From Sphingomonas sp. PP-CC-1A-547 (GTDB lineage Bacteria; Pseudomonadota; Alphaproteobacteria; Sphingomonadales; Sphingomonadaceae): a stretch of DNA of 64,000 nucleotides. Positions 43,453 to 51,677 of the stretch are shown in pieces (positions within the stretch are counted from its first letter, which is position 1; each line of letters opens with the position of its first letter). The stretch covers positions 532,161 to 596,160 of the forward strand of contig NZ_RAPZ01000010.1 in the NCBI RefSeq assembly GCF_003610375.1, given 5' to 3'. The notes under the pieces are model-generated. The model was not told the DNA's origin, did not search any database, and was given only the letters and a program-made list of their open reading frames with translations. The translations under genes were made by a program, and so were the position numbers.

Positions 43453-43493
43453 CATGGGTTGCCCCTGCTCAATCTTCACAGGAGCAACCCATG
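43453..43493 (+). promoter_or_regulatory. Hairpin enclosing the ribosome site and start codon of the SDR gene
   Basis: CATGGGTTGC (43453-43462) pairs perfectly with GCAACCCATG (43484-43493); after one mismatch, CCTG (43464-43467) pairs with CAGG (43479-43482). The loop is 11 nt. The stem includes the AGGAG ribosome site (43480-43484) and the whole ATG start codon (43491-43493), so unfolded mRNA would be needed for translation. Confidence 0.85.
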
Positions 43494-44384
43494 GCCGACC
43501 GCCTCACCATGCAGGATCCCCGCACGCAGTATCCGCAGCCCCCCTTCCCGCAGCAGCCGCAGGAAGCGCCGGGCATCGCGTCGAAGATGGACCCGAAGCC
43601 CGATCACGGGGAGACCAGCTACAAGGGCTCGGGCAAGCTGGACGGGCGCAAGGCGCTCATCACCGGCGGCGACAGCGGCATCGGCCGCGCCGCCGCGATC
43701 GCCTATGCGCGTGAAGGGGCCGATGTCGCGATCGTCTACCTCCCTGCCGAAGAGGCCGATGCGAAGGAAGTCGTCGCGCTGATCGAGGCCGAGGGGCGCA
43801 AGGCCCTAGCGCTGCCGGGCGATGTGAAGAACGAGTCGTTCTGTCGCGCCGCAGTCCAGCAGACGGTCGATGCGTTCGGCGGCCTCGACGTGCTGGTCGT
43901 CAACGCCGGACGTCAGCAGACCCGGCCGACCGTCGCCGATATCTCGACCGACGATTTCGATCAGACGATGAAGACCAACGTCTATGCGCTGCACTGGTTC
44001 GTGCAGGCCGCCGTCCCGCATCTGCCGGTCGGCGCGGCGGTGGTCACGACCGCTTCCGTGCAGGGCTATGATCCGTCGGACAATCTGCTCGACTATGCGA
44101 CCACCAAGGCAGCGATCGTCGCGTATACCAAGGGTCTCGCCAAGCAGCTGATCGAGAAGGGCATACGCGCCAATGTCGTCGCGCCGGGCCCGTTCTGGAC
44201 GGTGCTTCAGCCCAGCGGCGGCCAGCCACAAGCATCGGTCGAGACGTTCGGGTCGAAGAGCCAGTTCGGCCGTCCGGGCCAGCCCGTCGAGATCGCGCCG
44301 GTATATGTCCTACTCGCCTCGCAGGAGGGCAGCTACATCACGGGCGAAGTCTACGGCGTCACCGGCGGCGCCGGCGTAGCCTGA
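43491..44384 (+). CDS. SDR-family oxidoreductase, stress-type (YghA/YdaD-like)
   Basis: A 297-residue short-chain dehydrogenase with an N-terminal extension (about 1-45, with YPQPPFPQQPQEAPGI) typical of the stress-induced YghA/YdaD group. Motifs are TGGDSGIGRAAAIA (cofactor), NAGRQQTRP, and the catalytic set TTASVQGYDP plus YATTKAA. Family members are often general-stress induced in alphaproteobacteria and bacilli. Its start is sequestered in a strong hairpin. The cofactor preference and substrate are unknown. Confidence 0.93.
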   Translation: MADRLTMQDPRTQYPQPPFPQQPQEAPGIASKMDPKPDHGETSYKGSGKLDGRKALITGGDSGIGRAAAIAYAREGADVAIVYLPAEEADAKEVVALIEAEGRKALALPGDVKNESFCRAAVQQTVDAFGGLDVLVVNAGRQQTRPTVADISTDDFDQTMKTNVYALHWFVQAAVPHLPVGAAVVTTASVQGYDPSDNLLDYATTKAAIVAYTKGLAKQLIEKGIRANVVAPGPFWTVLQPSGGQPQASVETFGSKSQFGRPGQPVEIAPVYVLLASQEGSYITGEVYGVTGGAGVA

Positions 44385-44391
44385 CCCCCTA

Positions 44392-44515
44392 ATCCTCCCC
44401 CGCAAGGGGAGGTGGCACCGCAGGTGACGGAGGGGGAGGAACGCGCAACAGCGGTTACCCTTTCCCCCCCCTCCGTCTGGCAAGCGCTAGCCACCTCCCC
44501 TGGCGGGGGAGGATC
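44392..44515. repeat. Paired inverted-repeat element, family B (copy B4)
   Basis: ATCCTCCCCCGCAAGGGGAG on the left mirrors CTCCCCTGGCGGGGGAGGAT on the right, with inner arms GTGACGGAGGGGGAGG and CCCCCCTCCGTCTGG. It occupies half of the gap between the SDR and PepSY genes. Confidence 0.85.
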
Positions 44516-44626
44516 AGTTGACGGAGCCCGCGCTAACGTCGCTATTGCACATCGTTATCAAATCTGTACCTGTGTGGCGGTGCGCGCCCGACAGATCATA
44601 CCCCTCATCGAAACCGCTCCCCGCGC

Positions 44627-45760
44627 ATGACACGCGGCACGATCAAGACATGGTATCTCGTCCACAAATGGACGAGCCTGATCTGCACCGCGTTCCTGCT
44701 GATGCTCTGCGTGACCGGCCTGCCGCTGATCTTCGACGAGGAAATCGACGGCTGGCTCGACCCGCCCGCGCCGATGGCGACGCTGCCAGCCAACACACCG
44801 TCGCTGTCGCTCGACGCCATTCTCGGCCGCGCTGCGAAGGCCGCCCCCGGCGAAATTCCTCTCTACATCAGCTTCGACGACGAGCGCCCGATCGTCTACG
44901 TGACGACCGGCCCGACGCCCGACGCAGCCCCCGCAGCGATGCACTTCCTCGCGTTCGACGCGCGCACCGGTGCTAAGATGCCCCCTTATGTCCCTGGCGT
45001 GATGGCGTTCATCCTGAAGCTCCACACCGATATGTTCCTCGGCTTCTGGGCGGAAATCTTCCTGGGCGTAATGGGCCTGCTATTCTTCGCCGCGATCGTA
45101 TCGGGCGTCGTGCTCTACGCCCCGTTCATGGCCAAGCTCGACTTCGGCACGTTGCGTCGCGGGCGCAGCAAGCGGCTCGGCTGGCTCGATCGCCACAACC
45201 TTCTCGGGATCGTCACGCTCGCCTGGGCGAGCGTCGTCGGCGTGACGGGGACGATCAACACTTTCGTCGTGCCGATCACTGCTATCTGGAAGTCGAACGG
45301 CCTCGCCGAGATCAGCGCCAGCGAGACGCGCACGCCGCTCGGGCCCCAGCGCGCCTCGGTTCAGGCCGCGCTCGACGAGGTGCAGCGCGAGGCGCCCGAG
45401 ATGAAGCCGCAGTTCATCGCCTTCCCCGGCGTCGTCTTCAGCAGCCACCATCACTACGCTGTCTTCCTCAAGGGCGCGACGCCGCTGACGTCGAAGATGT
45501 TGCTGCCCGGCTTCGTCGATGCCGCGACCGGACGGCTAGACGCGGTCGTGCCGATGCCGTGGTACATGCAGGCGATGCTGCTCGCACAGCCGCTGCATTT
45601 CGGGAACTACGGCGGCCTCGCGATGAAGATCATTTGGGCGCTCTTCGACATATTGACGATCATCGTGCTCGGCAGCGGGCTGTATCTTTGGCTGCGTCGT
45701 CGCGGCGGTCCGAGCGACCAGCGCGTCCGCGAAGTCGTGATGGCGGGAGAAATCGCATGA
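44627..45760 (+). CDS. PepSY-associated transmembrane (PiuB-like) protein
   Basis: A 377-residue inner-membrane protein with four or so spans: WYLVHKWTSLICTAFLLMLCVTGLPLIF at 9-36, the HTDMFLGFWAEIFLGVMGLLFFAAIVSGVVL region, and two C-terminal spans (LLGIVTLAWASVVGVTG, ALFDILTIIVLGSGLYLW). This DUF3526/PiuB-like family occurs next to TonB-dependent receptors and iron uptake in many bacteria; no receptor is next to it here. It overlaps the next small gene as ATGA. Confidence 0.86.
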   Translation: MTRGTIKTWYLVHKWTSLICTAFLLMLCVTGLPLIFDEEIDGWLDPPAPMATLPANTPSLSLDAILGRAAKAAPGEIPLYISFDDERPIVYVTTGPTPDAAPAAMHFLAFDARTGAKMPPYVPGVMAFILKLHTDMFLGFWAEIFLGVMGLLFFAAIVSGVVLYAPFMAKLDFGTLRRGRSKRLGWLDRHNLLGIVTLAWASVVGVTGTINTFVVPITAIWKSNGLAEISASETRTPLGPQRASVQAALDEVQREAPEMKPQFIAFPGVVFSSHHHYAVFLKGATPLTSKMLLPGFVDAATGRLDAVVPMPWYMQAMLLAQPLHFGNYGGLAMKIIWALFDILTIIVLGSGLYLWLRRRGGPSDQRVREVVMAGEIA

Positions 45761-45978
45761 CTCACAAGACCAACGGCCAGATCTTTGCGCTGCCGATCCT
45801 GCTCGGCGTGTCGACCGTCGCGGGGCTCGGCGCAGGTCTGATCGGCGACGGCGTCTGGGATGTCGGCGCAGGCCTGCTGCTCGCGCTGCCCCTGGTCGTG
45901 ACCGGCCGCTACTGGGTCCGCTCGCCCGAACCGGTGCTGCGCCGTCAACAGCTCCAGCCCGCACCAATACGACGATAA
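45757..45978 (+). CDS. Small two-span membrane protein, unknown function
   Basis: A 73-residue protein with two hydrophobic segments (about 9-30 and 36-51) and a basic tail. It overlaps the PepSY gene by 4 nt (ATGA) and is almost certainly translated with it. Small proteins with this layout accompany PiuB-like proteins in some alphaproteobacteria, but I cannot name a family. Confidence 0.68.
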   Translation: MTHKTNGQIFALPILLGVSTVAGLGAGLIGDGVWDVGAGLLLALPLVVTGRYWVRSPEPVLRRQQLQPAPIRR

Positions 45979-46041
45979 CGCGGAACCGGCATGATACCGG
46001 CCCCGCGCTAGTGTCAGATCGCCGTGGTGCGGCGAACGGCG

Positions 46042-46695
46042 TCAGGTCGCCGCATTAGCCTGTCGGGCTGGCGCGCTTGGGAGCGCACCGACGGGAGCAG
46101 CACCCGGCGCGGGAGCGAGAGCACCCGGAGCGATCGGCGGCGGCGGTGCCACGCCCGCTGGCGGCGGAGGAGCCATACCGGCTGGCGGCGGCGGGGGAGC
46201 CCCCGGACCGCCCGGACCGCCCGGGCCACCGGGGCCGTCACGACCAGGGCCACCGGGACCATGCGGGCCACGCGGCGGGCCGCCGACCGGGCCCAGTGCC
46301 GTTACCTTGCCGCCGGGCGCGACCAGGAACGAGGCGTGGACGAAGCCATCCTCGAACCGACCCTGGATCGTCACCGGCTGGCCGGCCGCGACCAGATTGC
46401 TGCCATCGCCTTCACGACCGAGATCGACAAGCGCGCGGCCGGTGCGGTCGGCCATCACGAACTTGTTGCCGTATGTCTCCGCGACCGTGCCGCGGATCGT
46501 GACGATGCCGTCCGACTGAAGCGAACGGATCGCGGTTGGCGTGGCGGGCGCCATCGTCACGCTCGGGCGGGTCGCGGCGACGGTGACGGCGCCGGCTGCC
46601 CCGCCGACGACGAGCAGGCCGGCCGCGGCGAGTGCCAGGCGGTTGCGGCGGAGATTGAAGCGCTTGTTCGGCGCGCCGTGGGAATGTTCGGTCAT
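46042..46695 (-). CDS. OB-fold (YgiW/BOF-like) protein with collagen-like Pro/Gly tail
   Basis: A 217-residue exported or anchored protein: basic N-terminus, hydrophobic segment (about 19-42), then an OB-fold-like domain (about 58-128, GIVTIRGTVAETYGNKFVMA ... VTIQGRFEDGFVHASFLVAPGG) resembling the BOF/YgiW stress family. The C-terminal 80 residues are a long Gly-Pro and Pro-Ala repeat (GGPGGPGGPGAPPPPP). It is divergent from a response regulator, in the same way as E. coli ygiW stands by qseBC. GAGAGGAACG precedes the ATG at 46695. Confidence 0.75.
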   Translation of the reverse strand: MTEHSHGAPNKRFNLRRNRLALAAAGLLVVGGAAGAVTVAATRPSVTMAPATPTAIRSLQSDGIVTIRGTVAETYGNKFVMADRTGRALVDLGREGDGSNLVAAGQPVTIQGRFEDGFVHASFLVAPGGKVTALGPVGGPPRGPHGPGGPGRDGPGGPGGPGGPGAPPPPPAGMAPPPPAGVAPPPPIAPGALAPAPGAAPVGALPSAPARQANAAT

Positions 46696-46800
46696 TGCGT
46701 CGTTCCTCTCATTGGTTGACGAATCACTGTCTAGGCGCGCGCCGCCGACGCACGCTGAACCAAGCCGTTCAGATTCCGTTGGGGTCTCGAACATAGGGAC

Positions 46801-47472
46801 ATGCGCATGCGGGTATTATTGGTCGAGGACGATGCGGCGATCGCCGAAGGGCTGGCGCGGGCATTGCGCGCGGAGCATTTCGCGGTCGACGTCGCGAGCA
46901 ACGGCGAGGATGGCGGGCATCTCGGCGCCACCGAATTGTATGACGCAGCGGTTCTGGATCTCGGCCTGCCCAAGCGCGACGGCCTGTCGCTCTTGCGCGA
47001 CTGGCGCGCCGCGGGACGCGACCTGCCCGTACTGATCCTAACAGCGCGCGACGGCTGGTCGGAAAAGGTCGAGGGCTTCAAGGCCGGCGCCGACGATTAT
47101 GTCGTGAAGCCGTTCCGCGTCGAGGAGGTCGTGATGCGATTACGCGCGCTGGTCCGTCGCGCGGCCGGTCACGCCGCATCGCGCGTCACGTGCGGACCGC
47201 TGACGTTCGACGCGCAACTCGGCACGTTCGAGCGTGACGGCCTGCCATTGAAGCTGACCGCGTTCGAATGGCGCGTGCTGTCGGCACTGATGCTCCGCCG
47301 TGAAGTGGTGATCGAACGCGCCGACCTGACCGAGCGCGTCTACGAGGGCGATGCGGATGTCGACTCGAACTCGATCGAGGTGATCATCGGCCGGTTGCGG
47401 CGGAAGATCGGCGCCCAGATGATCGAGACGGTCCGCGGCCGCGGGTATCGGCTGACGGCGGATGGATCGTGA
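46801..47472 (+). CDS. OmpR-family response regulator (PhoP/QseB-like)
   Basis: A 223-residue DNA-binding regulator: receiver domain with acidic pair EDD, phosphoacceptor in AAVLDLGLPKRDG, conserved Thr in LILTARD and Lys in VVKPFRVEEV; winged-helix effector domain with LTAFEWRVLSALM and VIIGRLRRKIGAQMIETVRGRGYRL. PhoP/QseB-type neighbours. It is followed by the sensor kinase, with a family D repeat element between them. Confidence 0.94.
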   Translation: MRMRVLLVEDDAAIAEGLARALRAEHFAVDVASNGEDGGHLGATELYDAAVLDLGLPKRDGLSLLRDWRAAGRDLPVLILTARDGWSEKVEGFKAGADDYVVKPFRVEEVVMRLRALVRRAAGHAASRVTCGPLTFDAQLGTFERDGLPLKLTAFEWRVLSALMLRREVVIERADLTERVYEGDADVDSNSIEVIIGRLRRKIGAQMIETVRGRGYRLTADGS

Positions 47473-47507
47473 TGGCGAAGACGCAAACCCATCATCAGCA
47501 CCACAGC

Positions 47508-47614
47508 ACCACCCCGGCGAAGGCCGGGGCCCAATTGGGGAAGAACAGTAATGGCGCGTCGTCCATCATAATCGAAACCTCTCCAATTGGGCCCCGGCCT
47601 TCGCCGGGGTGGTA
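47508..47614. repeat. Paired inverted-repeat element, family D (copy D2)
   Basis: CACCACCCCGGCGAAGGCCG leads to GGGCCCAATTGGGG; the mirrored right side is TCCAATTGGGCCCCGGCCTT then CGCCGGGGTGGT. It lies in the 184-bp gap between the response regulator and kinase genes. Confidence 0.88.
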
Positions 47615-47656
47615 TGTGACGGGCCGTTCGCTCGACACCAGCGCGCGAAGCCGGCG

Positions 47657-49057
47657 ATGACCCGCCTCCGCCTCATCCCCCGCTCCCTCTTCGGCCGCAT
47701 GCTCGCGATCGCCGCGCTGTCGACCGGAATCGCGCTCCTGTTCGCCGGCGTCACGATCGGCCACGTCCTCGAACGCTTCGTCACCCGCGGACTCGACGAG
47801 CGCCTCGACGCGCAGGTCGCGGTGCTCGCGCGCGGGGTCCGCCCCGATGCCACGCTTGACCGCACGCGCGCGATCGACCTGCCCGAGTTCGGCGAACCCG
47901 GGTCCGACTGGTCATGGCAGGTCGAAGGTCCCGCCGGTCGCTTCGATAGCGGCACTACCCCGCCCCCAACCGTTTCAAAGCCAGCCCCAACCATTCCACC
48001 GCCACCGCCCGGTCGACCTCGCAATGACGAGCGCCCACTTCCACCCGGCCCCGGCGGGCACGAAGACCGTCAAATCCACCCTGGCGAAGCACGCGACCGG
48101 AGCGGCGAGCGGCTCCACTTGCGAACCATGGAGGTCGCCACGCCGCGCGGCACGGTGACGATCACAGCGATCGGCCCGCGCCGGATCGTCGAGGAACCGT
48201 TGCGCGAGGCGATGATCCCGCTGCTCGGCTCGCTCGCCTTGCTTGGCGTCGGTCTTGCGCTGGCGACGCTGGTGCAGTTGCGCTTCGGCCTGCGCCCCCT
48301 GCGCGATCTCCGCACCTCGCTCGCCGCCGTTCGCGCCGGCACCGAGCGCCACGTCCCCGACGACCAGCCCGGGGAATTGCAACCGCTCGTCGCGGAACTC
48401 AATGCACTGATCGACCAGAACGCGGCCGGGCTGGCGCACGCCCGTCAACACGTCGCCAACCTTGCGCACGGGCTGAAGACCCCCCTCGCCGCGCTTTCGC
48501 TCAAGCTCGCCGAAGCGAACGCCGACGCAGACGTCCGCGACATGGTCGACCAGATCGATCGGCGAGTCCGCCATCACCTCGGTCGCGCTCGCGCGGATGT
48601 GACCGGCGGCGCGCGCACCCGGACGCCGATCGCACCCGCCGTTGCCGATCTCGTCGGGGTGTTGCGTCGCATCCACGCCGATCGCCCGATGACGGTCGAC
48701 ATCACGATTCCCGACAACCTTGCCGTCGCAATCGATCCGCAGGATCTCGACGAGATGGTCGGCAACCTCCTCGACAACGCCTGGCGTCACGCGCGCGCTG
48801 CGGTTTCGATCACTGCGAACCCAATCGACGGCACCGTCACGCTTGAGATTGCCGACGACGGTCAAGGTCTCGACGACACGGCAATGGCGCAAGCGGTCCT
48901 GCCCGGCCGTCGTCTCGACGAACGCGGCGACGGTCACGGCTTCGGACTGTCGATCACGCGCGAACTCGCCGAACTGAACGGGGGCACGGTGACGCTCGAC
49001 CGTTCCCCCGTCCTCGGCGGCCTGCTAGTCCGTCTGACACTGCCCCAGCGCGGCTGA
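47657..49057 (+). CDS. Sensor histidine kinase (PhoQ-like)
   Basis: A 466-residue membrane kinase: two spans (about 14-36 and 195-215), a periplasmic domain with a Pro-rich stretch (TPPPTVSKPAPTIPPPPPGR, about 115-134), then HAMP-like linker, H-box HVANLAHGLKTPLAAL (like PhoQ), N-box DEMVGNLLDNAWRHA, DDGQGL and GHGFGLSITRELAELNGG ATP-lid. All catalytic motifs are intact. ATG at 47657 is internal to a longer GTG frame. It pairs with the preceding response regulator. Confidence 0.92.
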   Translation: MTRLRLIPRSLFGRMLAIAALSTGIALLFAGVTIGHVLERFVTRGLDERLDAQVAVLARGVRPDATLDRTRAIDLPEFGEPGSDWSWQVEGPAGRFDSGTTPPPTVSKPAPTIPPPPPGRPRNDERPLPPGPGGHEDRQIHPGEARDRSGERLHLRTMEVATPRGTVTITAIGPRRIVEEPLREAMIPLLGSLALLGVGLALATLVQLRFGLRPLRDLRTSLAAVRAGTERHVPDDQPGELQPLVAELNALIDQNAAGLAHARQHVANLAHGLKTPLAALSLKLAEANADADVRDMVDQIDRRVRHHLGRARADVTGGARTRTPIAPAVADLVGVLRRIHADRPMTVDITIPDNLAVAIDPQDLDEMVGNLLDNAWRHARAAVSITANPIDGTVTLEIADDGQGLDDTAMAQAVLPGRRLDERGDGHGFGLSITRELAELNGGTVTLDRSPVLGGLLVRLTLPQRG

Positions 49058-49059
49058 TT

Positions 49060-50055
49060 TCACAGCGTGCGGACGACGACCGGCGACGCCGCCGCCTTGG
49101 CCAGCGTGTTGCGGAGCGGCAGCGTGAACGGCGCCGCCTCGATCTCGAACACATCGCCCTCCTGCGTTGTCACGCCTTCGCTGAACGACAACGTCGCCGT
49201 CCCGAAGAAATGGACGTGGACGTCGCCGGGCCGGCGAAATAGGTCGTATTTGAAGTGATGCGCCTCGAGATTAGCAATCGTGTGCGACATGTTCGCCTCC
49301 CCCGAGAGAAACGGCTTTTCCCAAAGCAACGCATCGTCGCGGTGGATGCGGCTCATGCCCTCGACATGGTCGGGAATTGGGCCGGTCAGCAATTCCGGAC
49401 CCAGCGCCGCCTGACGCAGCTTAGAATGCGCGAGCCAGAGGTAATTATGCCGCTCGGTCACGTGATCGCTGAACTCGTTGGCGAGACAGAGGCCAAGGCG
49501 GAACGGCGTACCGTCCGGGCCGATCAGGTAGATGCCGGCGAGCTCGGGCTCCTCGCCGCCGTCTTGCGCGAACGCCGGGCTGGTAAGTGCGCCGCCGGGC
49601 CCGACGAGACCCGATCCGTCGCCCTTGAAGAACCATTCGGGCTGCTGACCCGTCTCGCCCGCCGCGGGCTTGCCGCCTGCAACGCCGTCGAGAAACATGC
49701 GCATCGAATCCGTCAGCGTTTCGGCCGCGGCCGCAGCGCGGTGCATCTTGTCGCGCCCTTCCGCAGAGCCGAGATGCGTCAGTCCGGTGCCGGTCATGAT
49801 GAGATGTGCGGGATCGCCATGATCGATCGGCGACAGCAGGCGGCCGGCGGCAAGTTCGGCGGCGATGTCGACTGCCGCGCCGGTCCCGCAAGCCCGAACC
49901 GCCGTCGCAAGATCGGTGCCCGCCGCGATCGCGCGCGCTGCAAGTTCGCGGACGCTGTCCACGCCCGGGACGAGGCTTGCGCCCTTGTCGGTAGCGGCGA
50001 TCACCGACCGCGTGCCGTCCGCTGCGCGATGCTGCAATAGGCGCAAACTGGTCAC
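49060..50055 (-). CDS. AraD1/GguC-family protein of sugar-acid catabolism
   Basis: A 331-residue FAH-superfamily protein with the AraD1/GguC pattern: SPIDHGDPAHLIMTGTGLTHLGSAEGRDK, EWFFKGDG, GEEPELAGIYLIGPDG, LGLCLANEFSDHVTER and GDVFEIEA. These proteins occur in pentose and sugar-acid clusters and probably process 2-keto-3-deoxy sugar acids. It is convergent with the histidine kinase gene and lies with a sugar transporter, mutarotase and IlvD-type dehydratase. Confidence 0.82.
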   Translation of the reverse strand: MTSLRLLQHRAADGTRSVIAATDKGASLVPGVDSVRELAARAIAAGTDLATAVRACGTGAAVDIAAELAAGRLLSPIDHGDPAHLIMTGTGLTHLGSAEGRDKMHRAAAAAETLTDSMRMFLDGVAGGKPAAGETGQQPEWFFKGDGSGLVGPGGALTSPAFAQDGGEEPELAGIYLIGPDGTPFRLGLCLANEFSDHVTERHNYLWLAHSKLRQAALGPELLTGPIPDHVEGMSRIHRDDALLWEKPFLSGEANMSHTIANLEAHHFKYDLFRRPGDVHVHFFGTATLSFSEGVTTQEGDVFEIEAAPFTLPLRNTLAKAAASPVVVRTL

Positions 50056-50182
50056 TTCTACTTCTCCTGCTGACGGGCGGAGGGCATACCCTATTACTCG
50101 GACTGATTACAGCCGCTAGCGATGCCGATCGTGCTACTTTCAACCTTGCTCAACTACGCAAGAGATCCCAATTGATCGGTTA

Positions 50183-50194
50183 ATTGTCAGACCA
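50183..50194. promoter_or_regulatory. Candidate operator upstream of AraD1 (GTC-n-GAC core)
   Basis: ATTGTCAGACCA contains the GTC-n-GAC core, as in the larger palindrome at 51609-51627. It lies about 130 bp before the AraD1 start and 25 bp downstream of the transporter stop. It is weaker than the first site. Confidence 0.4.
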
Positions 50195-50218
50195 CGACGA
50201 TCTGAAAGTTTTGGCAGA

Positions 50219-51541
50219 TTAGCGCGCCGTTTGCTCCGGCAACGCATTGGTCGTCCGCGATCCCCACACCGCGTAGAACAACACGTAGAGTTCGCACGCC
50301 GCGGTCAGCAGGAACGAGTTCTGGAGACCGTAGGTATCTGCAAGCCAGCCCTGGACGATGACCAGCGCGCCGCCAGCGATCGCCATGATCAGCAGGCCCG
50401 ACCCTTCCTCGGTCAACGGCCCAAGCCCCTTGATCCCGAGCGTAAAGATCGTCGGGAACATGATCGAGTGGAACAGACCGACGGAGATCAGCGCCCACAT
50501 CGCGACGTGCCCTGTGGTGAAGGTCGCGATAAGCATCACGACGCAGGCACCGATGCTCGCAAACGCCAGCACGCGCTCGGCAGGGATCGTGCGCATCACG
50601 ACGCTGCCGATCAGTCGGCCGACCATCATCCCGCCCCACAGGATGAACAGGTAATGCGATGCCTGTTCGTGCGTCAGGTTGCCGATGTTCGGCTGGCTGA
50701 CGAAGTTGATGAACAGGTTGGCGACACCGATTTCGGCTATCAGATAAATGAAGATCGCCGGGATGCCGAAGACGAGGTTGCGATGCGACCAGAGCGACTG
50801 GCCCTTGCGATCCGCCTTCGCCGAACGCTGCGTCGAAGACCCCATCGCCGGCAGCGGGAAGCGCGCGATCACGATCGCCAGCACGACCAGCACGGCCGCG
50901 ACGATTAGATAGGGCAGCACCACCGACTGCGCGTCGGCAATCCGCTCGGCCTGCGTCAGCACCGCGGTTGAACCGGCGGCGGCCGTGCCGGAGGTCGAAC
51001 GACCCAGGATCAGATACCCGCCGAACAGCGGCGCGAGTGTCGCACCCGCCGAATTGAACGCCTGCACTAGGTTCAGCCGCGACGACGCGGTCTCAGGCGG
51101 ACCGACGACGGCGACGTAGGGATTCGCCGCAACCTGCAGCAGCGTGATGCCACTAGCGATCACGAACAGCGCGACCAGCGTGACGCCGTAGGAGGGCAGC
51201 CGCGCGGCGGGCACCATCATCAATGCGCCGACCGCCATCAGGCCGAGCCCGAACACCATCGCGCGCTGATAGCCGACCCGCTCGATCAGCTTGGCCGACG
51301 GAATCGAGGCGAAGAAATAAGCGATGAACCAGACGCTCTCGATCAGCGTCGTCTGCGTATAGCTGAGGTCGAACACGCTGCGCAGGTGCGGCAGCAGCGT
51401 GTTGTTGATGACCGTGATGAAGCCCCACATGAAGAACAGGCTGGCGAGCAACGTGAGCGCGGATCGATAGCTCGGAGCGCCTCCCGCGTCATGCACCACT
51501 CCAGCGTCAACGGGCTTTTGCGTCTGTATCGGCATCGCCAT
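50219..51541 (-). CDS. Sugar/H+ symporter, FucP-like MFS
   Basis: A 440-residue MFS transporter with the FucP/GluP pattern: FFMWGFITVINNTLLPHLR (signature in span 1), PSAKLIERVGYQRAMVFGLGL, LLQVAANPYVAVVGP and NLVQAFNSAGATLAPLFGGYLIL. It likely imports a pentose or hexose. GGAGGATG precedes the ATG. It is divergent from the periplasmic mutarotase, sharing a promoter region with a palindromic operator. A 14-residue N-terminal cytoplasmic tail is present. Confidence 0.9.
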   Translation of the reverse strand: MAMPIQTQKPVDAGVVHDAGGAPSYRSALTLLASLFFMWGFITVINNTLLPHLRSVFDLSYTQTTLIESVWFIAYFFASIPSAKLIERVGYQRAMVFGLGLMAVGALMMVPAARLPSYGVTLVALFVIASGITLLQVAANPYVAVVGPPETASSRLNLVQAFNSAGATLAPLFGGYLILGRSTSGTAAAGSTAVLTQAERIADAQSVVLPYLIVAAVLVVLAIVIARFPLPAMGSSTQRSAKADRKGQSLWSHRNLVFGIPAIFIYLIAEIGVANLFINFVSQPNIGNLTHEQASHYLFILWGGMMVGRLIGSVVMRTIPAERVLAFASIGACVVMLIATFTTGHVAMWALISVGLFHSIMFPTIFTLGIKGLGPLTEEGSGLLIMAIAGGALVIVQGWLADTYGLQNSFLLTAACELYVLFYAVWGSRTTNALPEQTAR

Positions 51542-51608
51542 AGTCGTTTCATCCTCCGTGCCCTGTCGGTGACTGCAACAGTCTTTTCCCGCAAGGCTTG
51601 CCCAGAAA

Positions 51609-51627
51609 TATATTGTCCGACTATATA
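51609..51627. promoter_or_regulatory. 19-bp palindrome, GntR-type operator between transporter and mutarotase
   Basis: TATATTGTCCGACTATATA is symmetric around C51618 with one mismatched pair. The GTC-n-GAC core is typical of FadR-type (FCD) GntR regulators of sugar acids. A TTGCCC-18-TATATA promoter for the mutarotase overlaps its right half (TATATA at 51622-51627). A second GTCGGAC follows at 51651-51657. Confidence 0.65.
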
Positions 51628-51677
51628 GCCATACAAGGCGCGTCAACGGCGTCGGACGAATAAGGAGGGGAACCGGA

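Noticed and set aside
41317-43479. 720-codon minus-strand frame opposite the OFA transporter and FAH genes
   Set aside because: Arg/His/Gln-rich shadow with no domain; real genes lie on the plus strand.
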